From positions 9,741,501 to 9,805,500 of the forward strand of contig JBBDHG010000008.1 in assembly GCA_037951165.1 (NCBI GenBank): DNA of 64,000 bases. The letters are read 5' to 3'. A program made the position numbers and the translations under genes. Positions 22,418-34,279 of the stretch are shown in pieces. The stretch comes from Lophius americanus. Its lineage: Eukaryota; Chordata; Actinopteri; Lophiiformes; Lophiidae. Position 1 is the stretch's first letter. Every line of letters starts with the position of its first letter. The notes below the pieces were generated by a model. It had not been told where the DNA came from. It was given only the letters and a program-made list of their open reading frames with translations, and made no database searches.

Positions 22418-22899
22418 CTGGAAATACAACAAAAGTCATGTTTGAACTAAGTAAGACCATGCCGGACTGAACCGGGTAGGATCCTCAGAGATGGAATGAG
22501 GTGAGACTACTTAGGATGAAGTGGTTGCTAATCCCAAATAGCTATTTCTTGTTTCCCTCCAGTGGAACTGTTACAACAGCCCATTTAACATTAGCCCAGA
22601 CACATCACCATACGAAGGTCGTTCAGCAGCAGACGTGATCTGGAGAAAAGTCCAGCTGCAGTCTCACAAAGTACAACTTGATACTTCCCCTAAAATCTTT
22701 ACTAATTCCACTTTCCATGAGCTAGAAAACTCAAACAGTCTGGATCCCTGGATCAAGAATATTACTTGGCTCTGGATGCAACTTTGTTGAGTGGTAGCTC
22801 TTATTCTTTATATGAAGTGAGAAATCAAAATCCTGTCCTAACTCTCTCAGTAATCCTTCTGACAGAATAATCTTCTCTGAGAATCCGGTCCTCACTGAC
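22418..22899 (-). other. Short mgat4b intron (482 nt)
   Basis: It has GT-AG ends. The phase-1 junction gives Ser-Glu-Glu-Thr across the splice. No repeat was recognised. Confidence 0.85.
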
Positions 22900-23079
22900 C
22901 GGAAAGGTTGCTCCAGGTGCGGTTGATGTCCCTCAGCGCCTGTTTCTCAGCAATGGCCCTCTTGATCTCCTCCAGGACCAGATTTAGCTCTTTGGAGCGC
23001 CGCAGGTTTTCCTGCTCAGCCGAGTGGAGGCGCTCCCTCAACGCCAGGAACTCCCTCTGGTAGATATCCACCACATCTC
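22900..23079 (-). CDS. mgat4b: mgat4b coding exon encoding the stem region (first visible exon, probably exon 2)
   Basis: This 180-nt exon has a TGCAG acceptor above 23079 and a GTCAGT donor below 22900. It begins with two bases completing a Gly codon and ends with one base of the next codon. It encodes GDVVDIYQREFLALRERL, then an EQENLRRSKELNLVLEEIKRA stretch, then ALRDINRTW. The spacing of Leu, Glu and Arg indicates a coiled-coil stem, the part of GnT-IV between the Golgi signal anchor and the catalytic domain. NRT is a potential N-glycosylation site. The match to vertebrate MGAT4B (DVV-YQREFLALR, RSKELNLVL, ALRD, NRTW) is from memory and strong. The preceding exon, with the start codon and membrane anchor, was not found, so this product is partial at its N-terminus. 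Confidence 0.93.
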
Positions 23080-26000
23080 CTGCAGAGGAGGACAAGAGGA
23101 GGTCATTCCGAGGTTCTCTAATGTGCAACAGTCAGGACACCACATATTTCTATTTAAGTCTCAGAACTCGGATTTTTAGAAGCCCCATTAATCTGCATTA
23201 ATTTTAACATTTTCAGATTGTCAGGCGGAGAAGGGGACAGATGTTAATGCCGTCGCCCATTCATTTATTCCATATCATATTTGTCATTCCCTCTCAGTGC
23301 TATGTGGCAGATTAATGGGATTACCCCACAGGCAGAGAGAGGGAGAGGATGTGGGACTGAAGCGGCTTGCCATCATCAACAGGTGGAGGAAAAAAAGACT
23401 TAATCTGAGTAAAAAAACAAGAATAAAATCCTTCATCTGCTGCATCATCCATTATCCCTCTGAGTTAATGCTACGTGAAGGTAAATCTGCGGTAATCCCT
23501 GCTGGACTGACACGCAGCCTTCTCCATTTAATATGAGACTGCGTGACACTGACATCTCTGATAGAAGAACGACTACGGACACGATCAGTTCTGCATACCA
23601 GTAAATTACAACAAAACTCTTTTTTACGGTGTGGTATAGATGATGAAATGATTCTATTTCCTGCAGATATAAATCCAACTCTTTATTTATTCCAACAGAA
23701 TCTATTAATTATTGCAAGAGTCAAACTTTCTCTGGGTCAATTCTCTTTTCTCCAATTTCTATGAAAGGGACAGTTAAAATTCAATATTCATTAAATTTTT
23801 CGATGGAATATCAGGGGAAGTCTCTAAACTCCTTTGTTTATGGAGCTTCACCGCTGCTCAAGGGCCATTCTCCTAACCCTGGGGCTTTTCAAAACCCTGT
23901 CCTTGATTTGGATCCAACAGTGTCGCCATATTGTAAAAACACAATTTATTAATTAACTCAAAAAATTACTTCCAACCAAAATTAATTATTTACGCCTTGA
24001 ATTAACAAGTGAAGTTATTTCTTTGTCAAATTTAATCATTCATTATTTCATAAAGAAAGTGAAATTCCAGCTCTGGAAATTCTTAAAATCTTTTTCAAAA
24101 AATTGTTTTTTTTATCCTAACGTCCTGCCCTTAAAAAACTTATAATATATAAAACAATAAATACATTTCTGCAGAAAGAGAGGCCATAATATATAACTTC
24201 CACATGTAAAACAATAAGATATGACCATTCGTTCATGGCTTTCATAAACTGTCTTCAAAAAATCCTCTCTCTACATAAATTAATCCCATCTATGTCATGC
24301 ATGCACCTTTACTATTTTGATATTTCAACAGGTTTTTTTTGAATGCATTACTTTTTTCAGTTGTTCCTGAGAATGTAGCAATTGTGTCTGGACTGTTCGT
24401 TTAAGATGCTCTGAAGGAAACCGAATATTGCCCTGAACATTTTCTCAAATTAAAAACCTTCCAGCAGCAGAAAGGATAAATTCACCTTCTTCATTGGAAT
24501 GGTTTTTTTTCCATGTCGAACTGATATTGATTTTTCAGCCAAAATGCGGGTATTTCTATAGTTACACGCAAACTCTCATATTTCATAAATAATTGCTGGA
24601 TGGTATTTAAAGGGAAGTTTGAGCCTTTTGTAAATGGTTACAGCCTCTTTTTAAATAAACATATCACTGATAGGACACAGAAATATAAATCAAAGCGATC
24701 CCTACGCCCCGCTTGTTCCCGAGGTCTTTCCTTATGTTGTGACAAATGATGTGTTTTTCCTGGAAAGTGCGAGAAAGTGGAATATCACGACCTTGTAAGC
24801 ATATAATGGGGCGGCTCTATTAGAGTGGCAAGATTTTGGTATAAGATTGGCACCTGAGCATGCTGGGATCTTCTCTGTTATAACAGCTCTGTCTGTAATA
24901 GAGTCACATAGTTGAGTAAGACATCTGAGACTCATTGAGTTAACGCCTGTTCCTCAAGACAAGACGCCCTATGATCAGGCACAAAACAGGGATACAAAGG
25001 TCACTTTTATTTATTTATTTAAACCAATGTATAATAACTGGTACATTATGTCAACAGTCTACATGCTTCGTAACTGAAATATCATCGAGCAGCATAAGAA
25101 ATGGATGCAAGAAGAAGAGAAAATAAAACATAGTGTGATATGATCCCTTTCAACACTCTTCCACCAAGTTTCTTGAAAATGCATCGCTACTCTATGTTAT
25201 AATGTTGAGTAAAGCGTAATAACTAGAAAAAGCACTTAGACAGCGCAAACCTCCGAAAAGACACAACAGTAACCAAGGTAAACATTGTTGTCGCCATTAA
25301 TGTCTATGTTACTGCCAGCCGCTAAATCTACCAAAATCTCCAACAAACTCTCTCAATATCTCTAAAATACTCTACGGACGATCGTCGCTTGCGCCTTCCA
25401 CTTCAGCGTCTCCGCCCAGCCCACTGAAAGGCGCAGTAATTTCATTGTATTTCAAATGTTGTGACACGTGACATCAGCAAACTTCAAATAGATAAACAAA
25501 TGCACAAATATAAACAAAGGGGTGAAAACATGACTTCCTTAGCAGAGGTAAAATGGTTTTGGACCCTGATTTTGGACTAAATCCTATCCTAATCCTAAAT
25601 GTGCCTGTTAAGCGTCTCCATAAATTTTTATGCAATTGAGCTTAGAACCTTTCATGCAGCAAAACTCCAAAGCAGCTGTAAGCGATGCATCTTTTTCACT
25701 TCAAATATGGTTTCAATCCAGCAGTCCTGATAGTAAAATCATCAAATACAAGGTGGTTAAAGATGTCAGAGTGGTGCTAATGGATTGTCATGGAGTTCAT
25801 CCTCTGAGGGTCAGGCATTGTCATAGAAGTGGGACAGCTCTGTTGAGATATCTTGTGTTCCTCACTAAGTACAGCACCAGTGTTCTCTCAGTTGAGAGAA
25901 GGAACACGTAAAAGCGCAGAGCTCTCATTTTACTGTAATTATTCCCCTAAACCCTCATTAATGGAGCACAATAGTCACATCTGTTTGAGTGAAGTTGTGA

Positions 26001-26862
26001 AAACACTCATGCTGCTCGCTGATGGGTTTTTAATGATGCTCCTGCCCAGTTATTTATCTCTGTTGATGAAATAATCTAATGCCTGCAGCAGTCAGTCTGT
26101 TAAACAGTAATATCTGTTTCTACAGACTGAAGGAACAGTCAACACAAAGACTTTTAAAATCCACACGGGCGAGATCTAAATTTTGTGGCAGATTGTTATG
26201 AATTTTCCTGATCCAATTCCTGCTCATCAAAAGATGAACGTTAAAGATTCTAATTATTTTTCTTGAGCCTTTTCACAATCTGACAGTGCGGTCTCCCGAC
26301 TCAATTAAAGAGCTGAATAAGCACTTCCTGTTTGCAGTGTAGGCATGGTTGAAGACAACTGTTTATCTGAAAGATCTCCAAAAGTTGTTAGCGGATGTTG
26401 ATGACATTTTGTGTCAGGGTGGATCTTGAAACCAGGCAGATGTGATTAAATTTTGAGGTGTATCTGAGTATGGATGCAGGATTATTTCAACTCTCTTCAA
26501 TGTTGTAAAATAGGACCTTCTGCCAGTACCATTAACGATTAATGAGCAGAAAGCATGTACCTACCCCAAAACAACCTTCACCAAAACCTCAACAGTTGGA
26601 AAAATTTAAGCTATGTACAAAAAAATCAGAATCCTGCAACTTTTGCAAGCATTCAGGCTCCTTGTCGGAATATGAGGGTTTGAAATGAATGCATTCAACT
26701 ATATTACACCATGAGGAGATCAGTAATTGTTGTGTCATTGCAGCTTTAGCACACACTATGTTTATTTTGCAATGATGATGTCAGTCTACACAGATAGGCC
26801 TCATGACTATTAAATAATCCAACTAAATTCCTTGATCCTGGAAACCTTCTAATATCATTTGG
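23080..26862. other. Non-coding stretch upstream of the first visible mgat4b exon
   Basis: It is AT-rich, especially 23540-24660. I searched the minus strand for the missing signal-anchor exon (Met-Arg-Leu-Arg-Asn-Gly plus hydrophobic run) and did not find it. A weak family-B-like fragment lies at about 25475-25555 (minus). Frames of 60-93 codons here have no recognisable content. Confidence 0.5.
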
Positions 26863-27140
26863 CATTATATAAATGAACTGTGCTTGTATAGTGACTTCCC
26901 AACAGGAGCCAGCAATCACCCGTTCACACAGGTTCATATAGCTGACAGACGATACCACACATGGCACCACCTGCTCAACTGGAGTGCTCACCATTAATGC
27001 ACCGATGGGCCAGCCGTTTGGAGCAATTTGGGTTCAGTTCTTTATTTTAAGGACACTCTGGCATGTAGGCAGCCTGGGACGGAGATTGAACCACCGATCG
27101 TCAGATAAATGGAAAACCGCCCTAGGAAAAAGCCATCTAG
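26863..27140 (-). repeat. tRNA-derived SINE, near full length
   Basis: On the plus strand it opens with the tail (aaatgaactgtgcttgtata, gtgacttcccaac) and runs through gcaccacctgctcaactgga and ggacactctggcatgtaggc to the antisense tRNA-like head (gagattgaaccaccgatcgt). In SINE orientation the B-box-like segment is ggtggttcaatctcc. It is the same family as the copies at 32553 and 40150. Confidence 0.7.
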
Positions 27141-27716
27141 AAACTGCATCCCTAACCGGATCAGTCTCAAAATTTAATCAAGTCTTCCCTGGTGGTCCAA
27201 TATCCACCCCTACATAAAACGTCATTACTATTTGTGGACAACTTATCTTGCAGACAGACATGTGGGTGATCACAGAACCTCCTACAACAAGGCAAATAAA
27301 AGAGAACAATCAAAAATAAATAATAATCCCAGTAACTATGACCCTTATTAGAAACGGACCTTGTTAGTGAAATCTTAAGACAAGAACTTACTTGCTGCTA
27401 GTTTTAGAACACCTGCACACACTTGTCCATTTCACCTCAGAGTTTTCCCCTCCGCCCTCTTTGCATTGTATGAAACTCGAACTGTTTGGGCTGCACTACA
27501 GGTGAGACCATATAAATGATCAGGCAACTGTTTGTTTTGGCTGTTTTCAAATTTTGCTGTAATGTTACACGGAATCCTCTAGGGGGCGACGGCAGGGCTT
27601 TAAAGCAGATCAAAAACACTTCAGGTGGTTTGAGTGTTCTCTTTTCAAAGTTCAAACAAAAGGCAAACAAGCAAACACAATTTGATTTGCAACGCTTTCA
27701 CAACCAAGCTCACCGG

Positions 27717-27780
27717 TTTGTGTGTGTGCGTATGTGGGTCTGTGTGTGTGCAGTGATTGCATGACTGTGTGCGTGTGTGT
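27717..27780 (+). repeat. Imperfect (GT)n tract
   Basis: GTGTGTGTGCG-type units are interrupted by tatgtgggtc and cagtgattgcatgac. A second short GT tract lies at 27879-27908. Confidence 0.8.
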
Positions 27781-28103
27781 TGGACAGAGATAATAACACT
27801 GTATGAACACCAATACCGCCAGACTCTACAGGATTACAGCCTCATAAATCCATGGTTTGACCAAACACCGTATGCATATGTGTGTGTGTGTGCGTGCGTG
27901 TGTGTGTACGTGAGATAACTATACTATACTATACCGTGTACACCAGCATAGTTTAATTTAGTCTGAGTTCTGTGTCCTTGTAAGAACATTATCTTAATAA
28001 TGTCCTTATTAGTTTTTATCATGTATAATATCATTTATTTATCAAACAACATTGTTGCGATAAACTGTGAAATTGTTTTTATTTTAATTTTAGTTTATGT
28101 TAG

Positions 28104-28155
28104 TTGACTTAAATTTTATTGACAGATATCCTGCTGTCAATAAAATGTAAGTCAA
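28104..28155. other. Long near-perfect hairpin (22-bp arms, one mismatch)
   Basis: The left arm 28104-28125 (TTGACTTAAATT then TTATTGACAG) pairs with the right arm 28134-28155 (CTGTCAATAA then AATGTAAGTCAA). There is a single mismatch and an 8-nt loop (atatcctg). Weaker complementarity continues outward, with TTTTAG on the left facing CTAAAA on the right. It could be a foldback/MITE remnant; a small hairpin RNA precursor cannot be excluded from sequence alone. Confidence 0.75.
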
Positions 28156-29710
28156 TCCAGTCGAGCTAAAACTAATATTGAGGACATTTCATTTTCAAAG
28201 CTGTTCATTATCTAATAAAAAAAGCTTGCGTTGAGTCAGATTACTTTACTGATAAAAGTGTTGTACTACGAGCTCAAGTCATCTTGAGGGAAACCGAGGA
28301 TCCTCTGTGAGCATTCATAAAAGATTATTTTGGTTTTCCTGCTCAAGCAAAATTCCCCATCTTCCGGGTCCTATCGCACGGGCTCACCCTCCAATTAAGA
28401 CGGGCTAGTGTTGCACTTGACCCCAAGGACTGGGATGCCACCTCAGCCAGTGCAGCAGCACAATAAATAAACATCTGCACACCGTGTGATGCACAGAATA
28501 TTTGGAAAAAAAAAAAAAATTCGGGGTTTTTTCAATTTTTTGAAAAGTAGATGAAAAAGGAATTTTTTTTTAAATGTCATTTTAATCATGTATAATCAAC
28601 ATTATTGCATGTTGATTTAGTCAAAATTTGTCTATATAATTTATCATCATCTTGTCATCAGTTTTCATCACAGGAAATGAATGTAGATGTAAACACTTGT
28701 CGTGGCTCAAAGCCAGACTTTACAGGAATACTAGTCAGGTATTAATCTTTTGATCCAACAGGGAATGATGTCATACATGTGTGATTTTATTCAAATAATT
28801 AATCAAAGACAATGGCATCAATAAAGGGAATGTGAAACCATGACGTCAGAGGTCAGTAGGCTGCAGCGAGGAGACACCACACATATGCAGATACAGAACC
28901 TGGCTTAGATCAATAGCTGAGTGTAGACGGATAAACATCACTAATACACTGTAATCCTGCACTCTAATACCCTAATACACACAAACACAAACACACAGAA
29001 ACATACACACATACAAAGCAGAGTTGAGAGGGTTGGCTGAGTGAATCATGTGGTCTGCATGTGTGTTAGCGTAATAGTATAATAGCCACGAATCACTGCA
29101 TGGAGACCACCCAGGTAATCAGATTACCCAACTTCCTCCCTCACAAACTCACACAGTGAAACAGGATGACTCATAGTTAATGGTCTTCTGGATTTTCAGT
29201 TAACAGGAAGGATGAGGTTGTGGAGTGTAAATGAATCCTGATGCTCCTCACTAATCAATAATTAGCCTGTTGTTGAAGGGAGGTTAATGTGGGCCGCAAA
29301 GGTCCAGATCGGTATTCTGGCACTTTCCATAAATAAATAAATGAGTCAGATCGACAATTAATAATGTCAAGCCAGCTCAATTTCCAGCTAGATTACAATT
29401 TACCGGGAGCAGGGAGCGCTCCTGTTGTTTGGCAAACGAAAACCTTATTCTTGTCCAGCCGGATGCAACCAAAGCGGCCCAGTAAGTCACCTCTCCACTC
29501 CTGTAGAGGCCTGAGTCTGGGGTTCCTAAACTCACTAATAGCTCTATTGTATAACAAAAATAATATATATTATATTTCTAATTTAGAAAAAGACCAACCC
29601 TGGGATTCTAACATCGGTAATCAGTCAATCAATATTGTCAAGGTCAATTTTAGTGTTATGACTTGGAATATTGAAATATAGATTTCATAAATATATATAT
29701 TGAAAACAAC

Positions 29711-29997
29711 CTTTTTTTCTTCTTCTTTTGGCTGTTTCCTTTTGGGGTCGCCAGAGAGGATCATCCGTTTCCATCCTTGGTTGCAGCTGGAATCCTGCAG
29801 GCCAACAGTACCACTTATGCTAGTTGTTAATCCAGGTACTGACCGATCCAGTCTGGAAATTAGTTTCCTGTTTCGCATCTTGTTTTGGCATAGTTTTTAC
29901 ACCGGGAGCCCTTCCTAATTCAACCCTCTCCATTTATCCGCGTTTGGGTCCGGCCCTAGAAGTACACTGATTTGTGACCCCTTTGTGTCTGGGTTCC
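29711..29997 (+). repeat. Interspersed retroelement-type repeat
   Basis: It runs through ctttttttcttcttcttttg, gctgtttccttttggggtcg, ccagagaggatcatccgttt, then gcatagtttttacaccggga, gcccttcctaattcaaccct, ctccatttatccgcgtttgg and ccggccctagaagtacactg. This matches a familiar fish consensus (…ggggtcgccacagcggatcatccg…ttacgccggatgcccttcctgacgcaaccctccccatttatccgggcttgggaccggc…). I believe it is LINE-related, but I cannot name the family with certainty. Confidence 0.6.
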
Positions 29998-32552
29998 ATA
30001 TATTGGAAATAGTAATGAATGAAATTGCATATTTTCTCTAGATTGAGTCTCCAACCTGTCAAAACCTACTTTAGACCCTGATTATTGACTAGTTAACTAC
30101 ATTACACCTCAGCTTTTAAACACAATACATGAACATATTTGTTGCGTACTGTTAGTGTGTATTAATGCTATGATATTGAGTATTTGTATATTATTACAAG
30201 CTGATATTTCTCTACATCTCAGAGGTGAATATTGTTCTCTGTACACCATTGCACTTGTCTAACTGCAGGATATTTTAAAAACCCTACATATGATCCAAAT
30301 AGAAAATACAATGTCCTGTTAAACATTTAATCTAAAAGTATGATACGTTCGACAATTAAAGAAAGCACTTGTAACATTAAACTGCTGCTCACATGGTAAT
30401 ACATCAATAGCAATAGTCCAATACAAGGATTTAACACTGACAAATATTTTTACATTTCATAACTTCAGTCTCTAGTTGTGTACTTTTACTGGGAACATGT
30501 TTAATGTTGTGTAAGGAAGTACTACTACAGTATGGTTTCAGCATGTTTGCCTTCCATCACTGTAAAAGATGATACCGACTGTCCAGTCATAAATATTAGA
30601 AGTTGTGAGGGTGTCACTGTTTCTGGAGATTGGCTTGTTGGAAAAGTGCTTCTGACTGGATTTGGGTTTTTTTTGCTTTGAGAAGAGGAAAAGATAACCA
30701 AGAAGATCTGTTTGCCTGCTCCTCTTTATCTACAGGAAAGGAATCGTTGTCAAACTGGCACTATAAACCATTACCCCTGAATTCAAAATATTCAACTTAT
30801 GAAAACAGAAACTCACCAGAAAGTGATTTTACTCACCAGAAACAATTATCCCCATATTGTTCAAAATAATGAGGTGGTTAAGTGGAAGAATGTAAACAGA
30901 GGGATTTAAGTATGATAAATAATAAGTAAATAAGTATTCAAATAAAGATCTGATGTGTTTTCATGTCACTTAATACTCCTCGACATATCAGAGAGGATTG
31001 CTGTACTTTTTACTCCCCTATTCCATGGTGGCTTCAGTGAGTAGTTATATTACAATAAGGTATTGGAAAAAAATAAATAAATTGGAATCTATATAATAAT
31101 TAAAAAAAAGAAAATATATAATAATATGTAGTTTAGAGTCACGGAGTATTTTTACAGTATATGGTAACACAGCGTCTTCACGCACAAATACCCACACAGA
31201 AGCTAGACGATCCTTTTCACATGGATGAGCTTTGTGGACAGATAAGTCTGGTACTTTTTAGCGAGGCCCCTAAGACGGGGTCTCCCAGCCCTATGCCTCC
31301 CCCACTGTCACCCCCTCATCTCACCCCTGGCACATGGTGTTTAATCAGAGAGAGAAAGACAGTCGCAGCGGGAGAGACAAATGAAAGAGCAAGGGATGAT
31401 AGTCGGCTCAGCCCTCTCCACAGCTCCTGTCATTTACATCAAATTAGCAGCAGTTTGTTAAACAAACTACAAAATGTGAAGTGACATTTATTAACAGTTA
31501 CTCCTGTGGTAACAATGAAGGTATCAAGTTTGACATTTTGTTTGGAAACGAGACTGAATGCACATCAAGAAAACCGTCACGGAGAGTAATGGCTCTAGAT
31601 AAGACTGTGACACAAAGTAAAAACAGCAGGAGATCCAAAAATGTCCAACAGGATGTCAAACAGGATAGAAAGCTACAAAGTGACAGGAAAGTGGAGCTTT
31701 ACCTGCTGAGTCAGAGTGAGAAAAGGAGAAAGGAAGGAAATTAAGCTGCTGCTGAAGTTGCTCACAAAAAGTCCCAGTTCATTACCGACAAAATTACTCA
31801 GCGGTCAAAAAAACACTCTTTCACCACTAGAAGGTCATCAGAGAATTCAAACATCTGCCAAGGCCGCTCAGTTTCCTCATAATGCCCCTGAAAAGCACTG
31901 GTCCCATGATAGTTTGACCTTCATCATGTGACTTCTTGACCATGAATAGCTAAAGCTAGAATTGCGGTGATCCAGAATGGATCCAAAGGAATATTACTTG
32001 GTTGGATGATAGATTAAGTCTGAACAGATATAGATTAAGTCCATCAACATTCAGGACACTTTATTCGTGTTGCTTTGAACTATTTTGAGATGGTGTCATA
32101 TAAGCTACAAACTGATGTTTGACATTCTCTAAAGCTGAGAACTGAAAGGAAAAAAAGACTTGGTGAAAACAAATTAAGTGTTTGCATTGGTGTAGAAGGT
32201 GTCGTCAAGCGGTTGCTAGGATGTTCTGGGGGTGTGTTTGTACTAGTTGGGCCCTTAAAGTTTGTCCGTTGCTCAGATGTATTCGGTTGTATTACACATA
32301 CGTTGCACATAATAAATGCTAGTAATAAATAGGTACGTCATGCTGTCGAGACACTATTCAGGGACAAAACTGTACCGCAGCTCCTCAGAGAAGAAAATTA
32401 TTAACTGGATTCATACAGTCTGCAATAGAAATGGTCATTATCCCACTGAAGAATGGCGACCGCCATCTCACTCTCTTAGAACTAGAGCCCTGTTTTCATA
32501 CTTTATAGTTGCTGAATCGGCTGTTTCACTTCTTTAGGTACAAGGCTTAATT

Positions 32553-32860
32553 GGGGTGACGGTCACACAGTTGGTAGAGCGGTTGTCCACTTATCTGAAG
32601 GTCGGTGTTTCAATCCTCGGCTAGTGCAGTCAGCAGTCCACACGATACTGAACCCCAAGTTGCTCCCAATGGCTTTTCCATTGGTGCGTGAATGATGGCG
32701 TGAATGGTTACTGCTCCTGATGAACATGTGGCGCCTTGCATGGAAGCCTCTATCATCACTGTATGAATGTTTGTGTGAATGGGTGAACCTCCTCGTGTTG
32801 TAAAAAGAGCTTTGAGTGGTCGAGCAGACTAGAAAAGCGCTGTATGTCCATTTTTTGCAT
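32553..32860 (+). repeat. tRNA-derived SINE, full-length copy
   Basis: It begins ggggtgacggtcacacag, with an A-box-like ttggtagagcgg and a B-box-like gtcggtgtttcaatcc, then ttgctcccaatggcttttcc, gtggcgccttgcatggaagc and gctttgagtggtcgagcaga. It ends in agaaaagcgctgtatgtcca. The tRNA-like head and the tail are both present, so this is the family template in the window. It is not a functional tRNA gene. Confidence 0.75.
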
Positions 32861-33175
32861 TCAGTTAAGTTGGACTAAACTGTCATACAAACAGTTCAGT
32901 TTGTTAGGTGAAGCAAAATGTATGTGATGAAAAGTTTTTATAACTTGTTGACTTGCCTGTCTGCTTGATGATTCAGTTTAAACTATAAATTTGAAGCGAT
33001 GAAAATTCAGAAAACTTTATCTTATTAGATAATGCAGATGTTGACAAAGTTTCCCCAATATTTTGTAGTTTAAAAAAGGTAATACATCAAATTATATATT
33101 AATATACAGCCTATTACAAAATACAAAATACTGCAATAACCTTGTGTTCTGACTTAAGTATCATGATAAATTATT
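32861..33175. other. AT-rich non-coding stretch
   Basis: I see nothing recognisable between the SINE and the candidate LTR. Confidence 0.5.
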
Positions 33176-33720
33176 GTGGGACCCTGGAGGGAGGCAAAAA
33201 AAATGTAGAAACGTATTTTGAATGCTTACTCCTCTGAGACTTTTTACAAGACTCTGTTTCGCGCGCCACCGTGCTCTGCTGCGCGAACATGTTCTTCCCC
33301 CGTTTTCATTCATGTTTTCTACATGTAATTAGCGTCTGCTCTTTCCCCACCTTACATAGTGCTCATTGGCCAGAGGCGCACCTACGGAGTATAAAGGCGG
33401 AGGAGGCGGAGCATAAGGAAGTCTATGCTTTCCTTATGCACTCCAGCATTAGTAACCATGTTAAATTGAGTTTGGAGTTGGGAGCAATCCCGTTTTCGGT
33501 CCTGATAGGTCAGGGGGACAAGCTCAGATCCGACGGCCCACTGCGTGGCAGGTTTGTAGCTTTCTCCCTCTTTTTGTTTGAGTTGGCCAGGGCTCCCTTC
33601 TCTACATGCTATGATTTGTGAGTATACCCATTAAACATGGTTAAACTGTAGCGTTTGGGGGCTTTCTTTATGTGCTATGGATCCCTCTGAGCCAAGTACT
33701 GAATAGGGATCGTAACAGAC
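33176..33720 (+). mobile_element. Candidate solo LTR (low confidence)
   Basis: This block is distinctly GC-richer than its surroundings. It can be bounded as tgtgggaccctgg … gggatcgtaaca (TG…CA). It has a TATA-like tataaag at about 33391 in gagtataaaggcggaggagg and an attaaa signal near 33631, about 240 bp downstream, an LTR-like order. No matching target duplication was seen at these ends and no internal gag or pol lies beside it. It could also be another promoter-like repeat. Confidence 0.3.
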
Positions 33721-33749
33721 TCCCAAAATCCTTGCATGCCTTTCAGACT

Positions 33750-34279
33750 AGGTGGGTTTACATGGGACAGTTTTCTCCTATTCCAGGAGAAAATAATTCC
33801 CTATTCCCGAATTGCAATGTCGGTCCCTTTCATAAGGCGGCGATAATGTTACAATGAGCTGGGGGCCAACCGCCAACTAAGTGCCAAGAAGAAGAATAGG
33901 ACAAAGAGGGCATGCACGGAAGTGACTTATCACCCATCTAACCGTCCAACTATGTTAAACTCCTTCAAAGTTGCGATGAGTAAACAACTCTCCGATGTAG
34001 ACCAGTGCGGTTATGAAGTCGCCATATTTTAAATGTGTCATGACGCGGGGCCTGTGCAGATACGACTCAAACAGAGAGCTTTCCCAAACAGTGTTTGCAT
34101 GCAGCAGCTGGCTATCGGAAAGGCTTTCCGAAAGGACTCCCTCCTTGGAAAGGAATGATATTTCAATCGGAAAGGGCCATTTCTTTCGGAAAGTGATGTT
34201 TACATGCAACATTTTCTTTCTGATTAGGCGTCTTTTCTGAATCTTTTCGGAAATTAGACTGTCCATGTAAACCCACCTA
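33750..34279. mobile_element. MITE-type DNA transposon with terminal inverted repeats
   Basis: The left end is aggtgggtttacatgggacag and the right end is its complement, ctgtccatgtaaacccacct, differing by one inserted G. The inverted ends enclose about 530 bp. Flanking cta on the left and taa on the right allow a 2-3 bp TA-type duplication, compatible with but not proof of PIF/Harbinger. The minus-strand 103-codon frame inside (34266-33955) contains YGDFITALVYIGELF; no transposase domain is evident. A related end is at 9328. Confidence 0.7.

Larger units (their letters stand above)
27141..32552. other. Non-coding stretch with scattered repeats
   Basis: It contains GT-rich tracts (27717-27780 and 27879-27908), a strong foldback at 28104-28155, a dispersed repeat at 29711-29997 and low-complexity AT sequence. 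A plus-strand frame at 31161-31484 and another at 31481-31744 are open for about 100 codons but have no recognisable domain, splice context or homology. Confidence 0.5.

Noticed and set aside
2955..23079. Assignment to mgat4a rather than mgat4b
   Set aside because: KNFALQQP-E-W, HSYLTDTL and the stem sequence fit remembered MGAT4B better than MGAT4A; comparison is from memory, so the paralogue call is less certain than the family call.
32553..32640. A tRNA gene
   Set aside because: A- and B-box-like segments are present but the sequence does not fold into paired acceptor, D and T arms, and it is followed by a known-type SINE body; it is a SINE head.
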